The notes: generated by a model from the sequence alone, not told the origin. DNA of 45,432 nucleotides from Bifidobacterium miconisargentati (GCF_019331675.1 NZ_JAHBBJ010000021.1:1-45432); one strand, 5' to 3'. Counted from the first letter of the stretch, positions 1-8,220 are shown. Program-made: numbers and translations.

Positions 1-2
1 AC

Positions 3-80
3 TGGAACACCAAACGACGCCAGAAACGACTGGAGGGACACACCCCGGAGGAATTCCGGAACATGTCCCTCACAGCCTGA
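3..80 (+). CDS. C-terminal end of an IS3-family transposase (cut by window edge)
   Basis: Reading from base 3 gives 25 codons, ending WNTKRRQKRLEG then HTPEEFRNMSLTA and a TGA stop at 78-80. The N-T-x-R-R-Q-x-x-L-x-G-x-T-P-E-E-F-R pattern is the usual C-terminal tail of the rve/DDE integrase subunit (OrfB) of IS3-family elements. The catalytic core lies outside the window, so I cannot say whether the element is intact. The next 110 bases should contain the right terminal inverted repeat, but without the left end I cannot define it. A family A palindromic repeat follows immediately at 137-185. Confidence 0.75.
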   Translation, partial: WNTKRRQKRLEGHTPEEFRNMSLTA

Positions 81-136
81 TCAGGTACCCTTAATAAACC
101 ACGTCCAACTTCCAGGGCGCAGTTCAGTACAGGCGT

Positions 137-185
137 GACTCCCCTCAGTCAGCTTTGCTGACAGCTCCCCTCAAAGAGGGGAGCC
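137..185 (-). repeat. Family A palindromic intergenic repeat, copy 1
   Basis: This copy is in reverse orientation. It consists of a CTCCCCTCA arm, a GTCAGC/GCTGAC mini-hairpin and the AGCTCCCCTC...GAGGGGAGCC hairpin. The same double-hairpin unit recurs at 14414, 14483, 16068, 19623, 20788, 20849, 25391, 31471 and 35195, always outside coding sequence. Confidence 0.85.
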
Positions 186-192
186 GGTTGCG

Positions 193-1461
193 TTAATGCA
201 TGAAAAACCCACCTGGAAAATCGGGGGATTGGGCGGCGGTGCGGTCGGCGTTGAGGATGGCGCACTGGAAATCGAAGTGATGGCGCAGTTGTTCGGCTGG
301 CGTGATGAACAGGGCGGTCGCCAGGCCGTCTGCCGTGGCGGTCGCCAGACCATCTGCCGTGGCGGTCGGGAATCTGTGGTCGGGACGCACCGCAACCCAT
401 GTGGCGGCCACATCATCAACCGGCAGACCGTCGATGGCATTGAGCAGATGATGCAGCTGGTGTCCGGCCGCTTCGCCCCAGTGGCGGCGGCTGGGCGCGC
501 TGGCGCAGAACGCATCATTACTCATCGTTGCGGTGCCTGCCGCACGACTTGGGTCCGCGGGATCCTCAAGCGCGATGGTGACGGTTGTTGCGGCCGGTTC
601 ATCGTGGGTCGCGGGCGTGCCCGCAACATCGCAAGTCGTCATGTGGCCGTTCGATGCGTAGCCGACCGTGCGAATCAGCAAATCGCCCCCCGCATCGATA
701 ACGTATGCATCGGTGTGTTCCCGCAGCATCCCCGCAATCAGATCGACCAGATAGCCCTTGCCGCACGCACCGAAATCAAGCGCGACCGGACGGCGGGTCA
801 CCAGCGTCGTGCCATGACGCTCCACGTCGGTTTCCCAGGTCGCCCGACCATGAATCGCGCCTAAATGCCATGTGACGGACTGGCCGTACGCGCTGACGCT
901 CAGCGCGGCCGGATTGCCGGAAGCGTCGGGCGTGCCGAGTTTGTCGGAATCGCCGTCTTTGCCGGGTTCAATGGCATCGGGCGACACGGTGAACGAGTAG
1001 GACGAGTCGTACCCCAACCGAATCAGATCCTCGCCTACGCACGGGTCGATTGCGCCACCGGTGGCCTCGAACAGTCGATCGTACAAATCGAACAGAGGGC
1101 CGCACCAATCAGGGAAAACGAATGTGCCGCCATGTTCGGCCCCGCGCATCCGCGATACCGGCGAATCCGGGCGGAAGCGGGAGAGTGCGGATTCGTACGT
1201 GTCGATGAGGATGTCGATGGCGTCATACAGCAGGATACGGTCATCGGCATCGTCGGTTCCGAAGAAGGCGCTGTTGCCGGGGGTGACCGGGTTGCTGACA
1301 TTGGTATTGGCGCGGCTGCCAACGTTGGCGTCGTCGTCCCGCAGCACAGGCGGAACGTCGATGGACATACCCATGTCAAGCGCGGACTGGACAATCAACC
1401 CCGTGCCCAAGGCGTGCGGGAATGCCATCGTATGCGGAAGCTGCTCATCGAGACCGGTCAT
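193..1461 (-). CDS. apbE: FAD:protein FMN transferase (ApbE family)
   Basis: ApbE enzymes move FMN from FAD to a threonine of flavoproteins in a Mg-dependent reaction outside the membrane or in the cytoplasm. The 422-residue protein shows the family landmarks in order: an AFPHALGTGL N-terminal segment, LSRFRPDSPVSRM, ALDFGACGKGYLVD (the K-G-Y motif), YVIDAGGDLLI, and the C-terminal ADGLATALF segment that supplies a metal ligand. No signal peptide is visible. The usual second half TMSNDAF...HHLLNAIDGLP is present. A 24 bp in-frame tandem duplication repeats the TATADGLA octapeptide of the metal-binding segment. The start at 1461 has no clear ribosome site, but a TATGAT box lies 6 nt upstream on the minus strand, as expected of a leaderless transcript. 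Met12 (base 1428) is an alternative start. Its flavoprotein client is not in the window. Confidence 0.88.
   Translation of the reverse strand: MTGLDEQLPHTMAFPHALGTGLIVQSALDMGMSIDVPPVLRDDDANVGSRANTNVSNPVTPGNSAFFGTDDADDRILLYDAIDILIDTYESALSRFRPDSPVSRMRGAEHGGTFVFPDWCGPLFDLYDRLFEATGGAIDPCVGEDLIRLGYDSSYSFTVSPDAIEPGKDGDSDKLGTPDASGNPAALSVSAYGQSVTWHLGAIHGRATWETDVERHGTTLVTRRPVALDFGACGKGYLVDLIAGMLREHTDAYVIDAGGDLLIRTVGYASNGHMTTCDVAGTPATHDEPAATTVTIALEDPADPSRAAGTATMSNDAFCASAPSRRHWGEAAGHQLHHLLNAIDGLPVDDVAATWVAVRPDHRFPTATADGLATATADGLATALFITPAEQLRHHFDFQCAILNADRTAAQSPDFPGGFFMH
314..361. repeat. 24 bp in-frame tandem duplication inside apbE
   Basis: Two adjacent 24 bp units (314-337 and 338-361) differ at two positions. 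A third partial unit begins GCGGTCG at 362. On the minus strand each unit encodes the octapeptide TATADGLA (or a frame-shifted view of it), so the conserved C-terminal motif of ApbE is doubled without breaking the frame. Confidence 0.85.
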
Positions 1462-1710
1462 GACGCCATCATAGATGCCGGTCCCGGTCGACGGACTCGC
1501 CCTGACGGTCCGCGGTCGGCGTCGATCCTTTCCAGAGGCGGCCGGGGCGTGCGATACCTGTGCCGATCTTAGCTCAATAGGGTTTTGCTGGGCCGGATCA
1601 GGATTTTCCGTCTTGCTTACTTGCGGGAGAAAGCTGGAAGCCGAGTATCCGAGGTGGGAAAATGGCGAAATGTCGTTGGTGTTCGCCGGGACATCGGTGA
1701 TACACTGCTA

Positions 1711-1725
1711 TTGACATGGTGTCAA
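1711..1725. promoter_or_regulatory. Perfect inverted repeat, candidate operator of the GPH symporter gene
   Basis: TTGACA-TGG-TGTCAA is a perfect palindrome with 6 bp arms. It lies between a TACACT hexamer (1701-1706, possible -10) and the strong AAGGAGG ribosome site (about 1727-1733) of the symporter gene. The position just downstream of a -10 is typical for a repressor operator. The left arm also equals a -35 consensus, so it could be part of a promoter instead. The regulator is unknown. Confidence 0.4.
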
Positions 1726-1740
1726 CAAGGAGGTTCGACA

Positions 1741-3159
1741 ATGGCTGATTCCATCACGCAATCCGCAGGCGCGGCATCGGACGGACGTGCAATCCATGCG
1801 ATCAAGGACCTGCCGATCGCCAAGGTGTGGGCCTTCGCCATCGGCCAGTTCGGCTGGGCGCTGCTCTCCGGCATCATCTCGAACTGGCTCGTCTACTTCT
1901 ACCAGCCCGACCAGGAGACCATCAGCCAAGGCCAGACCGTCTTCGTGCCGCAGGGTCTCGTGGTGCTCGGCATCGTGACCGTGGTGGGCGGCATCACCGC
2001 CTTCGCCCGCTTCTTCGACGCCTTTGTGGACCCGGCCGTGGCCTCACTTTCCGACCGGTGCAACGCCAAATCCGGCCGTCGCATGCCGTTCCTCAAGTTC
2101 GCCGCCGCGCCGCTCGCCATCGTCACCGTGCTCGTGTTCTGGAGCCCGATCAACGGCACCAGCTGGGTCAACGCCGCGTTCCTGTTCGTCACCGTGATCG
2201 GCTACTACATCGCCCTCACGTTCTACTGCACGCCGTACAACGCGCTCATCGCCGAGCTCGGCCACGACTCCAAGCAGCAGCTGACCATTTCCACCGCCAT
2301 CTCGTTCACCTGGGTGTTCGGCACGGCGATCGCGTACGTGGCGCCCGTGATCTGGGGCGGACTGGTGCCCGCACTGGGCCGCATCACCGCCATCCGCGTG
2401 ACCTTCACCATCATGGCCGCCGTGGCGTTCGTGTGCATGCTGATCCCGCCGCTGGCCATCCGCGAGAAGGACTACGTCAACTCGCAGCCCACCTCCGAAT
2501 CGACCATCGAATCCCTCAAGCAGACCTTCGGCGACGGCGAATTCCGCAAGTTCGTCTGCTCCGACGTGGTCTACTGGGTGGCCATCACCACCTTCCAGAC
2601 CGGCCTGCCGTTCTTCGTGACCTCCCTGCTCAAGCTGCCGGAAACCACCACGACCATCTACTTCGTGCTCATGACCGGCGTGTCCGTGCTGTTCTACCTG
2701 CCCGTGAACCTGCTCGCCAACCGCGTGGGCAAGAAGCGTCTGCTGCTCGTGGCGTTCGTGATCTTCACCTGCGCGTTCGCGTTCGCCGGTGCGCTCGGCT
2801 CCGGTGCGCTCGCCTTCATGCCGGCGATGGCTCAGGGTCTGATTCTTTCGGTGGTGGGTGCGATTCCGATGGCCGCGTTCGGCATCCTGCCGCAGGCCAT
2901 CGTGGCGAACATCGCCGACGCCAGCTCGCGCGTGACCGGTCAGGATCGGCAGGGCATGTTCTACGCCGCCCGCACGTTCGCGATGAAAATGGGCCAGTCC
3001 GTGGCGATGCTGCTGTTCACCGGCGTCTCCACGATCGGCATGGCGTCCGGTGCGGGCTACCGCATCGCGGCGGTGTGTGCGGCGGTGCTATGCGGCCTGG
3101 GTGGCATCGTGTTCGCGTTCTACAACGAGAAGAAGGTGCTGCGCGTGCTGGAGAGGTGA
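1741..3159 (+). CDS. GPH-family (MelB-like) sugar:cation symporter
   Basis: The 472-residue protein is a polytopic membrane transporter of the major facilitator superfamily. It has about 12 hydrophobic segments and the features of the glycoside-pentoside-hexuronide:cation symporters: an early G-Q-F-G-W segment, FARFFDAFVDPAVASLSDRC (the R-x-x-D-x-x-x-D-P motif of loop 2-3), and YCTPYNALIAELG in the 4-5 region. These proteins import glycosides with H+ or Na+. The start at 1741 is fixed by the AAGGAGG ribosome site 8 nt upstream. Reading further upstream in frame is possible but unlikely. The gene stands alone, with divergent apbE on its left and the tRNA on its right, so the substrate cannot be inferred from neighbours. 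The palindrome at 1711-1725 may control it. Confidence 0.85.
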   Translation: MADSITQSAGAASDGRAIHAIKDLPIAKVWAFAIGQFGWALLSGIISNWLVYFYQPDQETISQGQTVFVPQGLVVLGIVTVVGGITAFARFFDAFVDPAVASLSDRCNAKSGRRMPFLKFAAAPLAIVTVLVFWSPINGTSWVNAAFLFVTVIGYYIALTFYCTPYNALIAELGHDSKQQLTISTAISFTWVFGTAIAYVAPVIWGGLVPALGRITAIRVTFTIMAAVAFVCMLIPPLAIREKDYVNSQPTSESTIESLKQTFGDGEFRKFVCSDVVYWVAITTFQTGLPFFVTSLLKLPETTTTIYFVLMTGVSVLFYLPVNLLANRVGKKRLLLVAFVIFTCAFAFAGALGSGALAFMPAMAQGLILSVVGAIPMAAFGILPQAIVANIADASSRVTGQDRQGMFYAARTFAMKMGQSVAMLLFTGVSTIGMASGAGYRIAAVCAAVLCGLGGIVFAFYNEKKVLRVLER

Positions 3160-3291
3160 TGCTTGCTTTTCGGTGTGCTGCCGGCGATTCCGTGATTCCG
3201 GGCATGTGACCTGTGTGCCGCCGCCGGCCGCTCCGGCGCACTCCGCCGCGTGCCTTCAACACGCCACCTCACAACACACTGACGGCCCGAA

Positions 3292-3320
3292 TTGCGTTTG
3301 ACCGCCCCTCGTACTATATT
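3292..3320 (+). promoter_or_regulatory. Promoter of the tRNA-Ala gene
   Basis: TTGCGT (3292-3297) and TATATT (3315-3320) are separated by 17 bp. The first tRNA base lies 38 bp after the -10, which fits a short 5' leader. The segment is AT-rich compared with its surroundings. Confidence 0.6.
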
Positions 3321-3357
3321 TATGCGAGTTGCTTTGCGGAGCAGAGCAACAATCCAA

Positions 3358-3430
3358 GGGGCTGTAGCTCAGTTGGTAGAGCGCTTCGTTCGCATCGAAG
3401 AGGTCGCGGTTTCGACTACCGTCAGCTCCA
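3358..3430 (+). tRNA. tRNA-Ala (anticodon CGC)
   Basis: A full cloverleaf can be folded. The acceptor stem is GGGGCTG/CAGCTCC (one G-U), the D arm GCTC/GAGC, and the anticodon stem CTTCG/CGAAG with loop TTCGCAT, which gives anticodon CGC for GCG codons. The variable loop is AGGTC and the T arm is GCGGT/ACCGT with a TTCGACT loop. The discriminator base is A3430. The 3' CCA is not encoded. No integrase gene or repeated 3' half was found nearby, so there is no sign that this tRNA served as an attachment site. Confidence 0.95.
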
Positions 3431-3537
3431 CTTGGGTCGCTTGCATTCATTCCACCGCGAGCGGCCCATTTTCTTTTTCACCCGCAAAACCGCGCAAAGG
3501 ATCGCCGTTGCTCCGTGGCTTGGGGAATACTGGGGGT

Positions 3538-4644
3538 ATGACGAATGCAGCCGATTTCACCGAACAGTCCAGCCTCGAAGACGCCGCCAGCGCCGATGAC
3601 GTCGAGGGCATCGAAAACGTTGAAAGCAACACCGGCGACGTCGTAAACGCTGACGGCGCCGAAGACTCCGAAGGTCTCAAGGGCACGCAAGAGGTGAACG
3701 TCGACAGTCCGGAGGAAACCGAGACCAGCGTCACCACGGCGGTCAGTGCCGCGGCCGTGACCATCCCCGCCGGAACCGTGGTGCTTGCCGCCACCCCGAT
3801 CGGCAACACCGGCGACGCCTCCGCCCGCCTGGTCGCGCTGCTCGAACGCGCGGACATCGTGGCCGCCGAGGACACGCGCCGTCTCTATGACCTCGCCCGC
3901 CGCCTCGGCGTGCATGTGAACGGCCGCGTCGTGGCCTACCACGATCACAACGAACGCGGCAAGGCGGACGGCCTGCTCGATCAGGTCGAGACCGGCGCCA
4001 CCGTGCTCGTGGTCTCGGACGCCGGCATGCCCACCATCAACGACCCCGGCCTGGCCATCGTGCGCCGCGCCATCGAACGTGGTCTGCCCGTCACCTGTGC
4101 GCCCGGCCCCTCCGCCGTGCTCGACGCGCTCGCCCTCTCCGGTCTGCCCACCGACCGTTTCTGCTACGAGGGCTTCCTGCCGCGCAAGCATGCCGAGCGC
4201 GTGCAGTACCTGCGTACGATGCTGGGGGAGCGCCGCACCATCGTGTTCTACGAGACGCCCCACCGCATCGCCGATTCCATGGACGACCTGCTCGACGCCT
4301 TCGGCCCGAATCGTCCGATGGCCCTGTGCCGCGAGCTCACCAAGGATTACGAGGAAATCCGTCGTGGGCCGATCGGCGAGATTCGCCAGGGCGTGATCGA
4401 CAACCCGCCGCGAGGCGAGATGGTGCTGGTGATCGGCGGCGCCTCCGACGAGGAGGCCGAGGCCGCCGCGCCCAGCAGCCTGAGCATCGAGGACATGGCC
4501 GTGCTCGCCATCGACCGCGCGCTGGAAGACGGCATTCGCATCAAGGACGCCATCGCGCAGGTGGTGCAGGAGCATCCGCAGGCGGACGGCTCGCTGGCCA
4601 ACCGCAAGCAGGTTTACGCGGCCGTCCTGGAAATCAAGGGCTGA
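3538..4644 (+). CDS. rsmI: 16S rRNA (cytidine-1402 2'-O)-methyltransferase RsmI
   Basis: RsmI uses S-adenosylmethionine to methylate the 2'-OH of C1402 in 16S rRNA, in the decoding centre. The 368-residue protein contains the tetrapyrrole-methylase fold of the family: VVLAATPIGNTGDAS near residue 81, AAEDTRR, VVSDAGMPTINDPG, CAPGPSAVLDALALSG, FYETPHR and CRELTKDYEE. The catalytic core normally begins almost at the N-terminus, but here about 78 acidic, Ser/Thr/Ala-rich residues precede it. The start at 3538 is preceded by an AATACT box 6 nt upstream, suggesting a leaderless message. An internal start at GTG 3778 would give a standard-length enzyme and cannot be excluded. The stop codon abuts the stop of the convergent gene with no spacer. 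Confidence 0.92.
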   Translation: MTNAADFTEQSSLEDAASADDVEGIENVESNTGDVVNADGAEDSEGLKGTQEVNVDSPEETETSVTTAVSAAAVTIPAGTVVLAATPIGNTGDASARLVALLERADIVAAEDTRRLYDLARRLGVHVNGRVVAYHDHNERGKADGLLDQVETGATVLVVSDAGMPTINDPGLAIVRRAIERGLPVTCAPGPSAVLDALALSGLPTDRFCYEGFLPRKHAERVQYLRTMLGERRTIVFYETPHRIADSMDDLLDAFGPNRPMALCRELTKDYEEIRRGPIGEIRQGVIDNPPRGEMVLVIGGASDEEAEAAAPSSLSIEDMAVLAIDRALEDGIRIKDAIAQVVQEHPQADGSLANRKQVYAAVLEIKG

Positions 4645-4986
4645 TCACTCCTCCTCCATCGATTCCAGCAGTATCTCCAGCGCTCGCCTGACACCCGGCC
4701 CGCCGGCCTGGGAGACGTATTCAAGCAGTCCGGCGTCAGCCTGCGGGTTGGCCACCAGCCAGCGACGTAGTTCGGGCACGTTACGCGCGATGTGCCACAG
4801 CACGTCCGGGTCGGTATCCGGCGAACAGGCCACGGCCGGCGTCAGGACGATCGGCGGCTCGGGCGGCGCGGTCATGTCGGGAATCGCATCGGCGGCCGAT
4901 TCGTTGCCCGCGGTTTCTCCCGGCAGCCGCTGCCGTTGCCGCAACGACCCCAATCGTCCGGTTTTCGCGCGATGCCGCCCGATCAT
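4645..4986 (-). CDS. Small variant leucine-rich-repeat (LRV) protein
   Basis: The protein has 113 residues. Residues 1-45 are basic then Pro/Ala-rich. From about residue 56, DTDPDVLWHIARNVPELRRW followed by LVANPQADAGLLEYVSQAGG and VRRALEILLES match the helical LRV-type module seen in many actinobacterial regulatory proteins, where short P-x-L-x-x-I/L helices alternate with N-P turns. Its role is unknown. Its start overlaps the stop of the upstream gene by ATGA (4983-4986), so the two are translationally coupled and probably work together. It is convergent with rsmI. Confidence 0.6.
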   Translation of the reverse strand: MIGRHRAKTGRLGSLRQRQRLPGETAGNESAADAIPDMTAPPEPPIVLTPAVACSPDTDPDVLWHIARNVPELRRWLVANPQADAGLLEYVSQAGGPGVRRALEILLESMEEE

Positions 4987-5792
4987 GCGCCTGCCCCCGG
5001 TTCCGAATCCGGTTCCCGGCTCGGCCGTGCTTCAGTATCCGCGTCCGATGTCGCCTGCGGTTTCTTAGTGCCGGGCCGGGTATCGGACCGGGAGGGCCGA
5101 ACCATCGAATCAACCGGCACGTCGTCCATCTCCCGCTGAATCGCCTCGAAAAACGCGCGCGCCCGGCCGGCGTATTTGTGATGGCGATGCTCCTTGATGA
5201 TGCTCAGGCAGTCGTTCGCCCGGAACCGGTACGCGCTCATCAGCTGGCAGACCACGTCGTTGATAAGCGTGGGCGGGGCCGCGCCCTCCGGCATCATCGC
5301 CAGATCGCATGCCGTGCGGGCCGGCGTGGTGATGGGCAGACGGCCCAGTTTGATGATCTGCTCGGGCAGCGTGAGCCGCCGGAAGACGCGGATGCGGCGG
5401 CCCGCGGACGTGGAACGGAAGTGTGAGGTGGAGATCACGTCGATGGTGGCTGGGAAGCGGTCGCCTCCCAGCCACACCCATGCGGCCGTGAACATGCAGG
5501 CCACGGTGCCGAACGGCGCGATGCTGGAGATGATGGTGGCCCGGCCGTACAGCGTGGTGGCGTGGTCGGACCAGTATCCGGCGGTTTCGTCGAGCTTGGT
5601 GACCGTGCCGAACGCGGCCAGACGATTGAGACTGAGCGGTCCGGGCAGATCCTTGGTGAACAGGACCGGCGGAATCGTGGCCGTCTCCTGACGGGCTGGG
5701 ATTCGCGAGGAGATGGACGCCCTGGTGGCGGAGGAGATGCTGCCGGCCGGCGGCTTGGCCGGCGCTCTGGGGTTTCGTGCTGTGTTATCCAT
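4983..5792 (-). CDS. AbiEi-antitoxin-like protein
   Basis: The protein has 269 residues. Its central part has the pattern common to actinobacterial AbiEi-type (type IV antitoxin) proteins: LTLPEQIIKLGRLPITTPARTACDLA, split here as RLPITTPARTACDLAMM after a basic beta-strand region, and a C-terminal helical domain ending at RAFFEAIQREMDD. The N-terminal 40 residues and the C-terminal 45 residues are low-complexity and basic or acidic. The canonical AbiEii nucleotidyltransferase toxin is not next to it; the overlapping partner is a 113-residue LRV protein. It could alternatively be a stand-alone DNA-binding regulator. The family call rests on a motif recollection and not on an alignment. Confidence 0.5.
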   Translation of the reverse strand: MDNTARNPRAPAKPPAGSISSATRASISSRIPARQETATIPPVLFTKDLPGPLSLNRLAAFGTVTKLDETAGYWSDHATTLYGRATIISSIAPFGTVACMFTAAWVWLGGDRFPATIDVISTSHFRSTSAGRRIRVFRRLTLPEQIIKLGRLPITTPARTACDLAMMPEGAAPPTLINDVVCQLMSAYRFRANDCLSIIKEHRHHKYAGRARAFFEAIQREMDDVPVDSMVRPSRSDTRPGTKKPQATSDADTEARPSREPDSEPGAGA

Positions 5793-5844
5793 GTCCCGAC
5801 CATAAACGGGGCGACCGGTACCGCGCCACCGCCGACCGCGAAAC

Positions 5845-5904
5845 GGTGGATAAGTGGATAACTTGCCCGTCTCGGTCAGGGAATGTGGATAAGTCGGTGG
5901 ATAA
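5845..5904 (-). promoter_or_regulatory. Cluster of four DnaA-box-like 9-mers
   Basis: Reading the plus strand, TGTGGATAA (the complement of the DnaA box TTATCCACA) occurs perfectly at 5884-5892. It occurs with one mismatch at 5845-5853, 5853-5861 and 5896-5904. All four have the same orientation within 60 bp. No dnaA, dnaN, rpmH or parAB lies in the window, so this is not the usual oriC setting. It is the start of a 434 bp gene-free stretch between the AbiEi-like gene and metG. Confidence 0.5.
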
Positions 5905-5926
5905 GTGATGTCGGAGAGGAGGGGTT

Positions 5927-6115
5927 GCGGTCTTTTCGGTACAGAAGACAGTGGATTCTAGGCTGGAAAGACCGCTGAAATGGCGATTTGCGGTCGTTTG
6001 AGTACAGAAGTCGTGCGTTTCTGTACTGAAAGGACCGCTGGAAAGGAGATTTGCGGTCTTTGGAATACAGAAAGTCGGTGCTTCTGGGCTGGAAAGGCCG
6101 CTGAACAATCGGCTG
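5927..6115. repeat. Three tandem 63 bp repeats, each forming a 49 nt hairpin
   Basis: Units begin at 5927, 5990 and 6053, an exact 63 bp period. Each starts GCGGTC and contains TACAGAA and TTCTG/TTCTA segments. Each hairpin closes at GACCGC or GGCCGC 49 nt from its start, and a 14 nt linker follows, starting TGAA or TGGA. Unit 2 pairs over a 20 nt arm with two mismatches; units 1 and 3 pair over 9 bp at the base. The array is intergenic and ends about 110 bp before the metG start. Confidence 0.85.
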
Positions 6116-6226
6116 TGCCGTGCTGATTTGGATGGCGGTCGCAAAATGGCCCAGCAGAGCCGTTTTTACGGCCGCTTCCATGGCTCGGCGGCGTTCTGCC
6201 CAAGGGCAGGCATAAACTTTGACCTT

Positions 6227-8101
6227 ATGAGTCATGTTTTGGTGAATGTTGCTTGGCCGTACGCGAACGGCCCCCGTCATATCGGCCACGTCGCTGGATT
6301 CGGCGTGCCCTCCGATGTCTACGCGCGCTACGAGCGCATGAAGGGCAATGATGTCCTCATGGTCTCCGGCACGGACGAACACGGCACCCCGATCCTGGTG
6401 GAAGCCGAGAAGGAGGGCGTGACCGCCCAGGAGCTGGCGAACCGCTACAACCGCGTGATCGCCAAGGATCTGTGCGACCTCGGCCTGAGCTACAACCTGT
6501 TCACCCGCACCACCACCGGCAACCACGAGCATGTGGTGCAGGAGATGTTCAAGCAGTGCCTGGAGAACGGCTACATCTACAAGGGCACCCAGCAGGTGGC
6601 CATCTCCCCGTCCACCGGCCGTACCCTGCCCGACCGCTACATCGAAGGTACATGCCCGATCTGCGGTGCCGAGGGTGCCCGCGGCGACCAGTGCGACGCC
6701 TGCGGCAACGAGCTGGACCCGGACGAGCTCATCAACCCCGTCTCCAAGATCAACGGCGAGACCCCGCGCTTCGAGCAGACCGAGCACTACTTCCTCGACC
6801 TGCCGGCGCTCGCCGAGGCCAACAAGGCGTGGCTGGAGACCCGTAAGGGCTGGCGCACCAACGTCATCAACTTCTCGCTCGGCCTGTTCAAGGAGGTCAA
6901 GCCGCGCGCCATCACCCGCGACATCGACTGGGGCATCCCGGTGCCGGTCAAGGGCTGGATTGACAACCCGAACAAGAAGCTGTACGTGTGGTTCGACGCC
7001 GTGATCGGCTACCTGTCCGCCTCCATCGAATGGGCCCGCCGCCAGGGCGACCCGGAGAAGTGGCGCGAATGGTGGAACGACCCGACCTGCCCGGCCTACT
7101 ACTTCATGGGCAAGGACAACATCACCTTCCACTCCCAGATTTGGCCTTCCGAGATGCTGGCCTACAACGGCCAGGGTTCCAAGGGCGGCGAGACCGGTCC
7201 GATGGGCCCGCTCAACATGCCCGAGCAGGTGGTGGCCTCCGAGTTCATGACCATGGAAGGCAAGAAGTTCAGCTCCTCCCGCGGCATCGTGATCTACGTC
7301 AAGGACATCCTGTCCCGCTATCCGGTGGACGCCGTGCGCTACTACATCTCCGTGGCCGGTCCGGAATCCTCTGACTCTGACTTCACCTGGGCCGAGTTCG
7401 TGCGCCACAACAACGAGGAGCTGGCCTCTTCCTGGGGCAACCTCGTCAACCGCGTGGCCAACCTCATCAACAAGAACTTCGGCCAGATCCCGGCCCTGGA
7501 CGAGGACTCCATGACCGACGAGGACCGTGGCCTGCTTGAGGAGACCGCCGCCGCGTTCGACGTGGTCGGCTCGTCCATCGAGACCCACCACCAGAAGCAC
7601 GCCCTCGCCGAGGCGATGCGTGTGGTCGGCGACATCAACAAGTACATCTCCGCCACCGAACCGTGGAAGATCAAGGACGACCCGGCCCGCCTCGGCACCG
7701 TGCTGCACGTGGCCGCCCAGGCCGTGTCCGACGCGAACCATCTGCTCGCGCCGTTCCTGCCGCATTCCGCGCAGAAGGTGTGGGAGGCGCTCGGCGGCAC
7801 CGGCATCTTCTCGCCGCTGCCCGAGCTGCGCGAGGTCGAGGATCTCGACAAGCCCGGCTTCACCTACCCGATCATCACCGGCGACTACCAGCTGGGTGTG
7901 AACGTGCACCCGTGGAAGAGCGAGCCGATCGAGGTGGGCGCCGTAGTGCCGAAGCCCACGCCGATCTTCGCCAAGATCCCCACCGAGGCCGTGGCCGAGG
8001 AGCTGGCGCGATTCGACGAGGCGCTGGCCGCCCGTCGCGCCGCCGAGGCCGAGCGTCTGGCCGCCGAGAAGGCCAAGCTCGCCGCCGAAAAGGCCGAGTA
8101 A
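6227..8101 (+). CDS. metG: Methionyl-tRNA synthetase
   Basis: MetRS charges tRNA-Met with methionine at the expense of ATP. The 624-residue protein shows the class I signature RHIGH at residues 17-21, a zinc knuckle CPICGAEG...CDAC from about residue 143, the KMSKS-equivalent KKFSSSR at about 346, and the anticodon-binding helical domain after about residue 400. The C-terminus ends in an Ala/Glu/Lys-rich helix and lacks the EMAP-II-like tRNA-binding domain, as in many monomeric MetRS. The start at 6227 has no ribosome site, but TAAACT at 6213-6218 is 8 nt upstream, which suggests a leaderless transcript. A long perfect hairpin at 8155-8199 follows and probably terminates it. Confidence 0.97.
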   Translation: MSHVLVNVAWPYANGPRHIGHVAGFGVPSDVYARYERMKGNDVLMVSGTDEHGTPILVEAEKEGVTAQELANRYNRVIAKDLCDLGLSYNLFTRTTTGNHEHVVQEMFKQCLENGYIYKGTQQVAISPSTGRTLPDRYIEGTCPICGAEGARGDQCDACGNELDPDELINPVSKINGETPRFEQTEHYFLDLPALAEANKAWLETRKGWRTNVINFSLGLFKEVKPRAITRDIDWGIPVPVKGWIDNPNKKLYVWFDAVIGYLSASIEWARRQGDPEKWREWWNDPTCPAYYFMGKDNITFHSQIWPSEMLAYNGQGSKGGETGPMGPLNMPEQVVASEFMTMEGKKFSSSRGIVIYVKDILSRYPVDAVRYYISVAGPESSDSDFTWAEFVRHNNEELASSWGNLVNRVANLINKNFGQIPALDEDSMTDEDRGLLEETAAAFDVVGSSIETHHQKHALAEAMRVVGDINKYISATEPWKIKDDPARLGTVLHVAAQAVSDANHLLAPFLPHSAQKVWEALGGTGIFSPLPELREVEDLDKPGFTYPIITGDYQLGVNVHPWKSEPIEVGAVVPKPTPIFAKIPTEAVAEELARFDEALAARRAAEAERLAAEKAKLAAEKAE

Positions 8102-8154
8102 GCCGGAAATCTCCGCGATCGGGGGTCGCGATACGGGTCCCGATCTCCCGGTTT

Positions 8155-8199
8155 CGTGAAAAAGGCACGCTGACATGCACTCAGCGTGCCTTTTTCACG
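8155..8199 (+). terminator. Long perfect hairpin after metG
   Basis: Arms of 19 bp (8155-8173 and 8181-8199) pair perfectly around a 7 nt loop. The right arm contains CCTTTTT, and the left arm contains AAAAAGG, so the structure could stop transcripts from either direction. It lies 54 bp past the metG stop. Confidence 0.75.
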
Positions 8200-8220
8200 A
8201 AGTATGGGATTGTTGCGAAA

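Noticed and set aside
3358..3430. tRNA-Ala as an integration site of a genomic island
   Set aside because: No repeated 3' half of the tRNA and no integrase were seen in the window.
5845..5904. Chromosomal origin of replication
   Set aside because: DnaA-box-like sites are present, but dnaA, dnaN, rpmH and parAB are absent and no AT-rich unwinding element was evident.
5785..6144. Minus-strand open frame across the 63 bp repeats with repeating peptides
   Set aside because: The 63 bp period is a multiple of three, so any open frame repeats. There is no ribosome site and no family resemblance, and the hairpin structure explains the sequence better.
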